This document shows positions 7,106 to 17,540 of a DNA stretch of 64,000 nucleotides, piece by piece. Position numbers and translations under genes: made by a program. Source of the DNA: Terriglobus albidus (GTDB taxonomy: Bacteria; Acidobacteriota; Terriglobia; Terriglobales; Acidobacteriaceae); assembly GCF_008000815.1 (NCBI RefSeq), contig NZ_CP042806.1, forward strand, positions 2,976,001-3,040,000, written 5' to 3'. The number at the start of each line of letters is the position of its first letter. Position 1 is the first letter of the stretch. Below the pieces are notes generated by a model, which was given only the letters and a program-made list of their open reading frames with translations, ran no database searches and was not told the DNA's origin.

Positions 7106-9331
7106 TTAGGTTGTGCTTGCTTTGCTCCGGCTTCGGTACAGCATGACAGGCCGTCGTGCTTGCATCGTGACCGTGACCTCACGTCCTGCCTGCTTCAAAG
7201 AGACGGGCTCTTTTCTGTCCGGGAAGAGCGCGGCGCCAGTGACCTCCTGTGGGGCCCAGGAGGCGGGCAGCGTCGCCGTCAGTGGACCGTCATGGACCGC
7301 ATACATGGCGATGCGATCATTGCCCAGGGGACAGAAGACGGCATCCTTTCGCGCTACTTCCGCTCCGTTGAGGGTGACCTTATAGCTCTGATTCTGCCAG
7401 TCCATCTCGATTGCATTGCCGGAGCCTTCGAGGTATGTGACGGTTCGGTCCTGAGTGCGCTGAAAACCCTCGATGTTAAGCAGGTGGAGGCGGAACCAAG
7501 GCACCATTGTTAGATAGAAAGAGTCAAGCATCCTCTCCTGCGAGGCGTCGCCATTGAAGATGGAGTGCTGTGCTTCGCCGTAAAAGGTCATGAGAAAGAG
7601 CGGAAGCTCGCCTGCATTCCCGGCCCGGCCCCAGACAGCGCTCCTGCGGTAGATCATGGAGAGCATCGGTACTGGCTTTCCACCGAAGGGGCAAGGTTTG
7701 GGGCCGCCGGCATACCAGCTCATGCTCATCTTGCCGATGAATGGATAGCGAAGCCCTTCCGACGTGACATCGACGCCGTGCTTGGCGAACTCTTCCATGA
7801 TGCGGTAACGGCCCGCATTGAGATTACGGATACCGCTGGCTGGGTGTTTTAGGTCCCAGTCGTTGCGGATGGCGTAATACGAGAGCACGTCGACATGAAT
7901 GGTTCCCGGTAGCTTGTAGCGTTCGCAGGTATAGCGGACGCGATCCGGGCCTGGGCCCTCCATATATTTGGCCAGTCCCTGAATATAGGACTCTTCGCCG
8001 GTCCATTCGCGGCTCTTCCAGAGCTCGCCATCGGGTTTGCGGGCGATCATCTCTTCATTCCATGCCGGGCTGCTGCGATACGCGTCGTCGTAGTTGTCCG
8101 AGAGGCTGACAGTCGTGTTCAGAGCCTTCGCGCGGCCCATCAGACGCATCATGCCGTCATAGCCGCCGATGCGTTCATTCACGACATTGACGGCTGGATA
8201 GCCCGTATCTTTTCCGCGGAATTGCCATCCCCACAGATGGACGAGTTGTGGAGAGCCGTCAGTCAGCGCATGCATGTCTCGAATAATCTGTTCGCAGCGT
8301 TCAAAGGTCGCTGACGGTTTAGGAAACTTCGGTTCGTCAACTCGAATGCCATAGATGAACTTGTCATCGTAGAAGTGGTTGGGGATGGCAGGCATGCGTG
8401 CACGCACAAGTTTTGCTCCATCGATCCAGTCGAGGGCCTTTCCGCCAGCTTCCGGTTCGAGGAAGTCGAGACGGCAGGCAGACTTCTGCTCTACCAGCAG
8501 ATTGGGCGTTGCGTTGTTGCCACAGCTCTTTGGAGCGCCGCGGCCCAGGTTCATGTCGTAACAGGCGCTTCCGTCAACGCGATGAACCTTCGTCGTTCCA
8601 AGCGATGCGACCCTTGCGGGAGCTTCGCCTGTCACCGACAGAAGCGTGCCGTCCATAAAGGCCGTGGTCTCCTGCACGCAGACCGTGCCGGAGTGCCCGG
8701 CCATGATGACCGGAAGAACGCCATTGATCTCTCCCCAGAAGGTATTGAGAGGCAGCTTCCCGGCCTTGGCATCGCGCAGCGAGACCAAATCGCCGCCGTC
8801 GTCCGCATGAGCGATCCATGCATTTGGATCGGATTCATGCACACTGACAAGGGAAGGCATCGAGAGTGAGATCAGCTCAAACCCGGGTAGCTCCTGTACT
8901 TCCTCGAGCGTGACCTGAATGCGCCGTCCATCGATCGCATAGCGCAGGCTGAAGTTTGCCGCAGGGGCGGAATCGCAGGTCGCCTGGAAGCGAAAGTCGG
9001 CAGTAGACCGTGTTGTCTTCTCGCTGGAGGGCCGTATCTCCACGTCACTGAAGGCGTGCGGTTCGCGCTGGAAGAGCCGGACCTTCAAGGGGGTAGAAGG
9101 CGCGCTTCCGCGATAGAGCTTTCCGGAGCGGAGCAACCGATAGGAGACAGGCAGACCGGTCGTTCTGTCGAGTTGCAGAACCAGATGGGGCGAGTGCAGC
9201 GACGTGACGCGGCCTGCAGGAACGGGCACTGCTGGCTCAGAGAAGAGATTGCCGGTCTTTGCCATGGCCATGCCGGCGGCACTGATTTTCAGAAGGGTGC
9301 GGCGGCTCAGGCCATCGGGACGATCGGTCAT
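7106..9331 (-). CDS. Tat-exported GH101-like putative glycoside hydrolase
   Basis: 741 residues from the ATG at 9331, chosen for the AAGGAG 8 bases upstream and because it places a twin-arginine signal (SRRTLLKISAAG, residues 9-20) at the N-terminus. After a beta-rich region (about 40-320) comes a central barrel-like domain. The segment TIHVDVLSYYAI with Asp near 481 and VTSEGLRYPF with Glu near 525 resembles the nucleophile and acid/base of endo-alpha-N-acetylgalactosaminidases (GH101), which cut O-linked disaccharides from Ser/Thr. A C-terminal beta region (from about 650) ends the protein. It is encoded directly downstream of an Oar receptor and upstream of a secreted oxidoreductase. The family call is from motif memory; another alpha-galactosidase-like clan member is possible. 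Confidence 0.68.
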   Translation of the reverse strand: MTDRPDGLSRRTLLKISAAGMAMAKTGNLFSEPAVPVPAGRVTSLHSPHLVLQLDRTTGLPVSYRLLRSGKLYRGSAPSTPLKVRLFQREPHAFSDVEIRPSSEKTTRSTADFRFQATCDSAPAANFSLRYAIDGRRIQVTLEEVQELPGFELISLSMPSLVSVHESDPNAWIAHADDGGDLVSLRDAKAGKLPLNTFWGEINGVLPVIMAGHSGTVCVQETTAFMDGTLLSVTGEAPARVASLGTTKVHRVDGSACYDMNLGRGAPKSCGNNATPNLLVEQKSACRLDFLEPEAGGKALDWIDGAKLVRARMPAIPNHFYDDKFIYGIRVDEPKFPKPSATFERCEQIIRDMHALTDGSPQLVHLWGWQFRGKDTGYPAVNVVNERIGGYDGMMRLMGRAKALNTTVSLSDNYDDAYRSSPAWNEEMIARKPDGELWKSREWTGEESYIQGLAKYMEGPGPDRVRYTCERYKLPGTIHVDVLSYYAIRNDWDLKHPASGIRNLNAGRYRIMEEFAKHGVDVTSEGLRYPFIGKMSMSWYAGGPKPCPFGGKPVPMLSMIYRRSAVWGRAGNAGELPLFLMTFYGEAQHSIFNGDASQERMLDSFYLTMVPWFRLHLLNIEGFQRTQDRTVTYLEGSGNAIEMDWQNQSYKVTLNGAEVARKDAVFCPLGNDRIAMYAVHDGPLTATLPASWAPQEVTGAALFPDRKEPVSLKQAGREVTVTMQARRPVMLYRSRSKASTT

Positions 9332-9415
9332 GCGTGTTGCTCCTTGCATTTGTCTGAAGAGATGATCTTGCAGCATGCCGCGGGCCGAGTGTTGTGCACC
9401 CGGCCCGCAGCATGG

Positions 9416-12400
9416 CTAGAAGCTGAGTTTGCCGCCAAACTGCAGTTGGCGTACGGTACCCGCTCCGGTGATGCGGCCGAAGGTTGCCGTGCCGATGGTG
9501 CCACCGGGATTCGAGTAGCTGGGGTTGTTCAAGGCATTGGAGGCCTCTGCCCGGAACTGGAACTTGACACGCTCCGAGATCGGGAAGGTCCGAGCCAGAT
9601 TCAGATCGACATTGTGATACGCAGGACCTGTCAGGAAATTGCGAGAGGTGTTGCCATTGACGGGAACACCATTCGTTGGCACAGCATTCTGAACAAATGC
9701 TGATGTATTGAACCATTGGGTGAGCGAGCGTTGCACCGCATTCGGATCGCCGACCACGGAGGCACGGTCGTTGGTCTGACCGTCAAGGTTGGCATCGAGC
9801 GAATTCATCACGGTAAAGGGAGAGCCGCTGCGGAGACGAGCGAGAGGCGAGATCTCCCATCCGTTGGTGATCGCTTTGAGCCAGCGTTGCGGTCCAGTGT
9901 AGTAGTCCGGCTGCCAGACGATGCCGATCGTCGACATCTGGCGATAGTCGTTATCGGTACGGCCACGTTCGTCGCGCAGACGCGTGTAGTTCTGCGCGGT
10001 GCCTCCAGGACCGGAGCTTTCAAGTCCGACGCTGGAGAGCGACTTCGACCACACATACGTGCCGCTGACGGAGAGATGGTGAGACATGCGCTGCGTCACC
10101 GTTGCCTGCAGCGAGTGATACGACGATGACTGATTGGATTCAGTACGCAGGATGGTGCCGAAGGGCTGATACGGGCGGCGGCACTGAACATTGCCGGTTG
10201 TTGCCGTGAGCGTTGGTGTGCCTGTTGCGCCGGTAGTGCATCCCGAACTGCCGGCAGCGAGACCGTAGTTCGTGTTGAGGCCCGGATAGTTGAGATCAGG
10301 AGCGTAAACCTGGTTGCGGCTGAGTGCTCCTACATATGCAAGAGAGATGCCCCACGAGTTTGTAAGCTGCTGCTGGACAGATAGATTCATCTGCACCGTA
10401 TAGGGAGAGTCGGCAGACTTGCTTGTCGGCTGGATAGGACCGGCTACCGGAAAGAAGTTGCCGCTGTACGGAAAGATATTGCCGGAGGGCTGGCCACGAT
10501 ATGGATTCGAAAGACTGGCGCCCGTCGTGCTGGAGACGACCGGGAAGCTGTAGCGGATGGCGAAAGGAATCGTATTGCCGCTGGCCATCCAGCTCTCCTC
10601 TGAGAGTGAACCCCAGAAGAGTCCTGCGCCGCCACGGAAGGCCGTTTTGCCATTCGCAAATGGATCGTATGCGAAACCGAGTCGAGGAGAGAAGTGGCTG
10701 TACCGCACAGGCGTAATACCGCGGGAGATGCCCGCGTCGCCGGGGAAGAGTAGGCCGACGGGTGCATTTGGACGCACCGTAGATTGCTGTCCAGGCACAA
10801 AGCTGGATTCACGATTCGCCGGATCGACCGGCGGCGTTTGAATGTCATAACGCAACCCCAGATTGACCGTGAGTTGCCGATTAAGGCGGAGATCATCCTG
10901 CAGGAAGAAGGACGATGTAAGCGTAACGGCGGAGACGGAAGCAGGGGCATCCTGCTGCGCTGAACTGGGCAGACCGAGCAGGAAGTCGCCAAGGCCGGCG
11001 AGCCCAGTCGACTGGCTGCCAACGCGGGTAACACCTCCATTGAAGGAGAAGCTTCCCCAGTTATTCAGATTGGCGACCTTCTGCGATTTGTCGAGAACGG
11101 CCTCTCCTCCGAATTGAAGCGTGTGTCGGCCAAGCGTCCAGGTGACAAGATCGCGGACGGCATAGTTGTTCGTGAACCCGGGACCGGAGTTCGTTTGCCC
11201 GAGAGTGAAGTAACCGGTAATGGAAAGATTGGGTAGCGCCTTTGGTCCTTGCGGTGTAAAGGCAGAGCCGAAGTCGGCAAGCGAGAGCGTCGGAGTGTTG
11301 ACGCGGTTCGAGAGCAGGCGCGTGTAGGAGATCCAGGCATTGTTGACGATGGCAGGCGTAATGGTCCAGGTGTGCGCGAGAACGAAGTTCTGCTGCCGCC
11401 AGAACATGTTCTGCGAAGAGTACGGGACATTGCTTGATCCGCCGCGCGCTGCATTAAAGCCGCTGGAGTTGAAGTAGGTGCCCGACAACTGCTGGTTTGC
11501 ACTCAGCGTGTGATTCAGCTTCAACAGGAAATCATCGGTGTTGTAGGGAGAGTTGTAATAACCCTGCCACGAAGGATAAGCGCCGACCGAGCTGGAGAAC
11601 GTGGTATTCGGCGCCGGCAGATAGCTCTGCATGAACCTCGTCGCAACCGGATCGAGATGGGCCGCGGGAATGATGTTGCCTGGATATGTGGTTCGGTTGG
11701 CCGCGCTGGAGCTGCTGTATGGATTGCAGACGAGATATTTGCCGCTTGCAAGGTCGGCGGCGGACAGGACCGGGGCGGAACCTGACGCGCACGAGTAGGT
11801 CGAGGTTGCGGAAAGACTCGCAGGGAAGTGATCGCTCAGGTTGCCGGCCTGATTTGCGACTGTGGGAATGATGGAGTTCTGCAGGAAGGTGCCGCTGGTC
11901 TGGCGAAGGCCGGCATAGGAGCCAAAGAAGAACGTCTTGTTGGGTACGATCGGACCGCCAAGCGTTGCTCCGAATTGGTTGCGGTGCAGAGGAGACTTCG
12001 GCAGTGTGGCGTTCGATCCCCAGTCGCGCGCATTGAGCTTCTGGTTGCGAATGAACTCAAAGACCGTGCCGTGGACCGTGTTGGTGCCGGTCTTGACCAG
12101 TGCGTTGATAATGCCGGAGGCAAACCGTCCGTACGGCGCGCCGTAGTTGCTGGTCTGAACGCGAAACTCCTGCAGCGCGTCAGGATTGGGAAGAATGTTG
12201 CCCGAGTTGCGCAGGCCTGTCATATTCGGGGCGCCGTCAAGATAGTAGTTGACCGAACCTGCACCGTTATCACTGCCGCCGTTGATCAGGGTAATCTGTG
12301 CGGGCGCACCAAACGACTGGATGTTGGAGTTTGTCTGCACGCCTGGCGTCAGATCAAGCAACTGATACGGGTTGCGGTTCACCAGGGGCAGCTCAATCAT

Positions 12401-12823
12401 CTGGCGTGAGTCTACGGTGGTTCCGACCTCGGCGTTGACGGTGTTGACCAGCGGCGCCGAAGCTGTGACCTCAATCGACTCCGTCACTTCACCGGCCGAG
12501 AGGGCGATGTCGACGCTTGCCGGAGCTCCTGCATTGAGTGTGATGCCCTTCTGCACAAACCGCTTGAATCCCGGCATGGATACGGTGACGGTGTAGTTGC
12601 CGGTCAACAGGAAGTCAATGCGGTAAGCGCCATCGCTCCCTGTCTGGGCAGACTTCGACTGACCCCGGTCAGTATCCGTGGCAACCACGGTGGCATTTGG
12701 GATGGCGGCGCCGGTGGGATCCGTGACCGTGCCGACGACGGAAGTTGTGGTGACCTGGCCGAACAGTGCTACGGGGGCCGCAAAAAACAACAGGAGGAAT
12801 AGAGCGCGATACACGTATGACAT
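9416..12823 (-). CDS. Oar-type TonB-dependent outer-membrane receptor
   Basis: 1135 residues from the ATG at 12823; a TTG six codons earlier is less likely. A signal peptide (about 1-22, ending ALFGQ) leads to a carboxypeptidase-regulatory-like beta-sandwich (residues 28-115, GTVTDPTGAAIPNATVVATD), a plug (LPLVNRNPYQLLDLTPG; DGAPNMTGLRN), and a long 22-strand-type barrel with QDDLRLNRQLTVNLGLRYD and the C-terminal KLSF. Proteins of this Oar/SusC-like class import large substrates, often oligosaccharides, in Acidobacteriota. The gene starts a minus-strand series with the GH101-like hydrolase 84 bases downstream, so the pair may form a glycan-use locus. A 650-base intergenic region with regulatory features lies upstream. 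Confidence 0.94.
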   Translation of the reverse strand: MSYVYRALFLLLFFAAPVALFGQVTTTSVVGTVTDPTGAAIPNATVVATDTDRGQSKSAQTGSDGAYRIDFLLTGNYTVTVSMPGFKRFVQKGITLNAGAPASVDIALSAGEVTESIEVTASAPLVNTVNAEVGTTVDSRQMIELPLVNRNPYQLLDLTPGVQTNSNIQSFGAPAQITLINGGSDNGAGSVNYYLDGAPNMTGLRNSGNILPNPDALQEFRVQTSNYGAPYGRFASGIINALVKTGTNTVHGTVFEFIRNQKLNARDWGSNATLPKSPLHRNQFGATLGGPIVPNKTFFFGSYAGLRQTSGTFLQNSIIPTVANQAGNLSDHFPASLSATSTYSCASGSAPVLSAADLASGKYLVCNPYSSSSAANRTTYPGNIIPAAHLDPVATRFMQSYLPAPNTTFSSSVGAYPSWQGYYNSPYNTDDFLLKLNHTLSANQQLSGTYFNSSGFNAARGGSSNVPYSSQNMFWRQQNFVLAHTWTITPAIVNNAWISYTRLLSNRVNTPTLSLADFGSAFTPQGPKALPNLSITGYFTLGQTNSGPGFTNNYAVRDLVTWTLGRHTLQFGGEAVLDKSQKVANLNNWGSFSFNGGVTRVGSQSTGLAGLGDFLLGLPSSAQQDAPASVSAVTLTSSFFLQDDLRLNRQLTVNLGLRYDIQTPPVDPANRESSFVPGQQSTVRPNAPVGLLFPGDAGISRGITPVRYSHFSPRLGFAYDPFANGKTAFRGGAGLFWGSLSEESWMASGNTIPFAIRYSFPVVSSTTGASLSNPYRGQPSGNIFPYSGNFFPVAGPIQPTSKSADSPYTVQMNLSVQQQLTNSWGISLAYVGALSRNQVYAPDLNYPGLNTNYGLAAGSSGCTTGATGTPTLTATTGNVQCRRPYQPFGTILRTESNQSSSYHSLQATVTQRMSHHLSVSGTYVWSKSLSSVGLESSGPGGTAQNYTRLRDERGRTDNDYRQMSTIGIVWQPDYYTGPQRWLKAITNGWEISPLARLRSGSPFTVMNSLDANLDGQTNDRASVVGDPNAVQRSLTQWFNTSAFVQNAVPTNGVPVNGNTSRNFLTGPAYHNVDLNLARTFPISERVKFQFRAEASNALNNPSYSNPGGTIGTATFGRITGAGTVRQLQFGGKLSF

Positions 12824-13208
12824 AGTTTGATGTCCAAACAAATAAGACTTGAACTACGCCGCTTTTTTACTCTTAGAAAGTATTTGTTGTAAATAAAAAA
12901 CTGCATTTGGCTCGAAAAAGAGCCGTTTCCCCTGAAAACATGTATCCGCTCCGTTGGGAGCGCATACGTAATGTGACGGCTTCATGTGAGGGGAACACTG
13001 TGCGATATCTCGCTTCAGGCTCAACGCCAAGCAGCAGCCTGGCTTCCAGGTTTGACTGCCGTTCTCTTCACTCTTCTGTCATGTTCGAGTCTGTTTGGTC
13101 GATAAAAAGTTTGAGACCGGGTGTTCTATCGGCAGTCTGGCAGTCAGCTGTCCACGAGTCGATATTAGGGAAGCCGGTCATGCAGTTGATGGCCAGCCTC
13201 TCTCTTCG

Positions 13209-13325
13209 CCGCGATCTCCTCCTTCGATCGCGGTGCAGCGCAGTTGTCGTTTGTAGCAAATGGCACGTAATTCTCCTTCGCCGGTCAGCATGTGGGCTCG
13301 CTGCATTCTGACCGGCAACTTTTTT
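13209..13325 (+). ncRNA. Candidate small RNA or leader with C-rich (anti-SD) loop
   Basis: On the plus strand an 8-bp perfect stem (CCGCGATC at 13209-13216, GATCGCGG at 13226-13233) presents the loop TCCTCCTTC, which is complementary to a Shine-Dalgarno sequence. About 47 bases later comes an intrinsic terminator (13280-13325). No convincing protein gene ends there. C-rich anti-SD loops followed by a terminator are the layout of many bacterial trans-acting small RNAs. The 5' end is not determined; it could begin anywhere in 13000-13200. An alternative is an attenuated leader of the barrel gene, but that gene has its own promoter downstream. Only structure supports this call. Confidence 0.38.
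13280..13325 (+). terminator. Intrinsic terminator with no assigned gene upstream
   Basis: A perfect 9-bp stem (GCCGGTCAG at 13280-13288, CTGACCGGC at 13308-13316) with a 19-base loop is followed by AAC and a T6 run at 13320-13325. The T run is on the plus strand only. No plus-strand gene is recognised in the 450 bases before it. Confidence 0.68.
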
Positions 13326-13386
13326 GCCACGGTCGTTCTTGCATTCACGCCCTGACGGCACCATTTCCTTTCGAAGAGAGGAGCGG

Positions 13387-13435
13387 TTGCGGAAGTCTTC
13401 TTTTCTCTATATAAATACCTACTAGTAGGTATTTA
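13387..13435 (+). promoter_or_regulatory. Promoter of the barrel gene overlapped by a 24-bp perfect palindrome
   Basis: TTGCGG (13387-13392) and TATAAA (13410-13415) are spaced by 17 bases, a good sigma-70 arrangement. A perfect 24-bp palindrome occupies 13412-13435; each half reads AGTAGGTATTTA outward from the centre (13423/13424). It covers the end of the -10 box and the expected start point, the classic position for a repressor operator. The symmetry and length resemble operators of TetR/AcrR-type dimers; no such regulator is encoded in the window. The gene start follows 45 bases downstream. Confidence 0.7.
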
Positions 13436-13480
13436 ATTTTTAAGACAAAATTCTTCATCCAAATCAGGAGTCCATACGAA

Positions 13481-14092
13481 ATGAACCGAGTGAAATGTGC
13501 CGTGATCTTTGCACTGATGTCGAATGTGTTTGCCATGGCGCAGGCGACGGAAGCAGGACAGGCCATCGCAAGACATCAGATCACGGTACAGGGAAGTGGC
13601 GTATTCACGCGGAAGGTGACCGTACAGGGAGTGACCTATAAACCGACCTCATCCGGCGGTGGCACGGTTGGCTACCGCTTTAACTTCAGCAGGTTTCTAG
13701 GAGCAGAGGTGGAATACGACTTCTTCCGGAACACACAGAAATTTGAGACGTCGAGTACGTCGTTGTCGCTAAGGACCAATGTCCATGCCGCAACTGGTTC
13801 GGCCGTTATCAATCTGCCCAATCCACTCACGAAGCGATTCAAATCTTACGCGATGGTAGGAGGCGGCGTTCTCTTGTTCGATCCACGGGACACCACATTC
13901 ATTCCCAGGCAGACGGCGAACGCCATCATGTTTGGAGGCGGAGTCGATATCCCCATTACCCGTCAACTTGCGATCCGTGCCCAGGCAAAGAACTTTCTAT
14001 ATAAGGCTCCGGACTTCTCTTTAGGAATATCGCGTCCGGATAAGTTCTCCCAGATGATGGTGCCATCCGTAGGTCTTGTATTCCAGTTCTAA
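13481..14092 (+). CDS. Outer-membrane beta-barrel protein, OmpA/OmpW-like size
   Basis: 203 residues with a signal peptide (MNRVKCAVIFALMSNVFAMAQA). The rest alternates hydrophobic and polar residues as in a small 8-stranded barrel: VGYRFNFSRFLGAEVEYDFF, SYAMVGGGVLLF, NAIMFGGGVDIPI, LAIRAQAKNFLYK, and the terminal strand MMVPSVGLVFQF ending in Phe, the outer-membrane assembly signal. The spacing fits an outer-membrane beta-barrel domain protein with unknown cargo. CAGGAG lies 10 bases before the ATG. Transcription starts from a promoter masked by a palindromic operator, so the gene is probably repressed until an inducer is present. A strong terminator follows. Confidence 0.85.
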   Translation: MNRVKCAVIFALMSNVFAMAQATEAGQAIARHQITVQGSGVFTRKVTVQGVTYKPTSSGGGTVGYRFNFSRFLGAEVEYDFFRNTQKFETSSTSLSLRTNVHAATGSAVINLPNPLTKRFKSYAMVGGGVLLFDPRDTTFIPRQTANAIMFGGGVDIPITRQLAIRAQAKNFLYKAPDFSLGISRPDKFSQMMVPSVGLVFQF

Positions 14093-14105
14093 GGTCTGTT
14101 GCTGT

Positions 14106-14150
14106 GGCGTGGCCTGCGAATGTCGCTTGCAGGCCACGCCTTACTTTTGG
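14106..14150 (+). terminator. Intrinsic terminator of the barrel gene
   Basis: Perfect 12-bp stem (GGCGTGGCCTGC at 14106-14117 and its complement at 14129-14140), 11-base loop, then TTACTTTT on the plus strand. Its right arm abuts the stop of the convergent oxyR gene at 14141, so it may stop transcription from both sides. Confidence 0.8.
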
Positions 14151-15007
14151 ATCCCTGCGAGAAATGCCTGCTGAATGCGGTTAAAACTACGCCCGCGCAG
14201 AATGGCGGCAACGACAGTGCGGGTAGCGCGCGCGTCACTGACGCGGACGTAGCGGCATCCGGGGTTGCGGTCAATGGCCATCTCCGGAAGGAGCGAGATC
14301 CCGACGCCGGCAGCAACCATTCCGACAAGGCTGCTGAACTGGCCGCTCTCGAAGGCGATACGTGGTGTGACGTGAGCATGTGTGCATGCGGCAATACTCA
14401 GATCGCGGAAGCAATGGCCGTCGCGCAACATAACAAAGGACTCTCCACGTAGCTCCTTGAGAGAGAGTGATTTCGCTCCTGCGCGAGGATGATCCTTCGG
14501 CAGCACGGCGAAGAGCGGTTCGGTGTGGAGGGGGAAGAGCTCCAGATCCTTATGACGGAGCGGCAGGGCTAGAACCGCGATATCGATCGAGAGATTCCGC
14601 AGGCTCTCCACCAGTACGGGTGTCATCTCTTCCACAATGCGCAGATTGGCTTCAGGGTATCTTTTCGCAAAGGCAGCCGTATGGCGCGGCATCAGGAAGG
14701 GTGCGATCGTCGGGATGACACCGACAGCGACGCTGCCGCGAATGTCAGCAGATTTATCAGCCACGGTCGCTCGAGCCGCCTCCATCTGGTTGAGGATAGA
14801 GCGGGCGTGAGGCACGAACGCACGGCCGGCCTCCGTTAAGCGGACACTCCGTCCCAGCCGGTCAAAAAGCTTTGCCCCCAGATCGTCCTCGAGCTTAAGC
14901 ACCTGCTGTGAGAGCGATGGCTGTGCGACTTGACAGTGCTCTGCGGCGCGGCTGAAACTGCCTGTTTCAGCAATGGCGCAGACGTAGCGCAACTGATGAA
15001 ATTCCAT
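14141..15007 (-). CDS. oxyR: Peroxide-sensing LysR-family regulator OxyR
   Basis: 288 residues: LysR-type HTH at 1-60 (AETGSFSRAAEHCQVAQPSL) and a substrate-binding-like domain from about 90. The peroxide switch is intact: LRDGHCFRDLSIAAC places cysteines at 199 and 208, the same numbers and spacing as the redox pair of E. coli OxyR. Oxidation of these to a disulfide turns the protein into an activator. It is divergent from katG, the standard OxyR target, and an OxyR-like box overlaps its own start codon, which suggests autoregulation. The only doubtful feature is the absence of a clear ribosome site; AGGAGAT falls after the start on the other strand. Confidence in the assignment is high. Confidence 0.93.
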   Translation of the reverse strand: MEFHQLRYVCAIAETGSFSRAAEHCQVAQPSLSQQVLKLEDDLGAKLFDRLGRSVRLTEAGRAFVPHARSILNQMEAARATVADKSADIRGSVAVGVIPTIAPFLMPRHTAAFAKRYPEANLRIVEEMTPVLVESLRNLSIDIAVLALPLRHKDLELFPLHTEPLFAVLPKDHPRAGAKSLSLKELRGESFVMLRDGHCFRDLSIAACTHAHVTPRIAFESGQFSSLVGMVAAGVGISLLPEMAIDRNPGCRYVRVSDARATRTVVAAILRGRSFNRIQQAFLAGIQK

Positions 15008-15042
15008 AGGAGATAACTATACTCCGGATGGGAAATATGTAT
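15006..15042. promoter_or_regulatory. OxyR-binding box, four spaced half-sites
   Basis: The sequence fits ATAG-N7-CTAT-N7-ATGG-N7-GTAT at 15006-15009, 15017-15020, 15028-15031 and 15039-15042. The E. coli consensus is ATAG-N7-CTAT repeated with N7 between; the first pair is exact and the third and fourth half-sites have one mismatch each. Spacing is exact throughout. It overlaps the oxyR start codon and lies about 200 bases before katG. Confidence 0.7.
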
Positions 15043-15104
15043 TGGAGCTATCGGTCCCCCGAGTGCTACAGTCATCTGGTCGAGAACGACAAGAGCGAAT
15101 GGTG

Positions 15105-15186
15105 CGCGTGTTTTACACGCGGCTGAAGAAAACAACAACGGATCGGGCGTATAAGGAGTGACAGCTTCTGCAAACCGATGCAGAAG
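15105..15186 (+). other. katG leader with two hairpins
   Basis: Between the OxyR box and katG there are a 7-bp stem with a TTT loop (CGCGTGT at 15105-15111, complement 15115-15121) and an 8-bp stem (CTTCTGCA at 15165-15172, complement 15179-15186). They would lie in the 5' untranslated leader if katG starts near 15060-15100. No function is assigned. Confidence 0.4.
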
Positions 15187-15211
15187 TCTTCCATTGCGCC
15201 AGGTGCGATGA

Positions 15212-17425
<2,214 letters not shown>

Positions 17426-17454
17426 ACAGAACCAGAGTCTCAGCAATCGCAAAC

Positions 17455-17490
17455 CACTCAACCTCAACCTGACCGGGTTGGGGTTGAGTG
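17455..17490 (+). terminator. Hairpin terminator after katG
   Basis: A 16-base stem (17455-17470 with 17475-17490; CACTCAACC pairs with GGTTGAGTG) contains two T-G wobble pairs and a 4-base loop. No long T tract follows, so termination may be partial. Confidence 0.6.
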
Positions 17491-17540
17491 CGTTAAGGCG
17501 CCGTGATTGCTCTATGGATCAGATAAGATGATGGGCGCGC

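Larger units (their letters stand above)
12824..13480. other. Long divergent intergenic region with regulatory features
   Basis: About 650 bases lie between the divergently read Oar receptor and the barrel gene. An AT-rich stretch at 12860-12902 may hold the receptor promoter. From 13209 to 13435 there are two hairpins, an intrinsic terminator, a promoter and a palindrome, listed separately. ORFs here (12907-13311 plus, 13068-13364 minus) show no protein-like pattern and are not accepted as genes. Confidence 0.7.

Noticed and set aside
13261-13275. TGGCACG-N4-TCTC resembling a sigma-54 promoter
   Set aside because: The -24 part is exact but the -12 part matches only half of TTGC, and it lies just before a terminator with no gene behind it.
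12907-13311. 134-codon plus-strand frame before the terminator at 13280
   Set aside because: It starts at TTG with no ribosome site, has low-complexity Ser/Arg/Leu composition, and its end falls inside the terminator stem.
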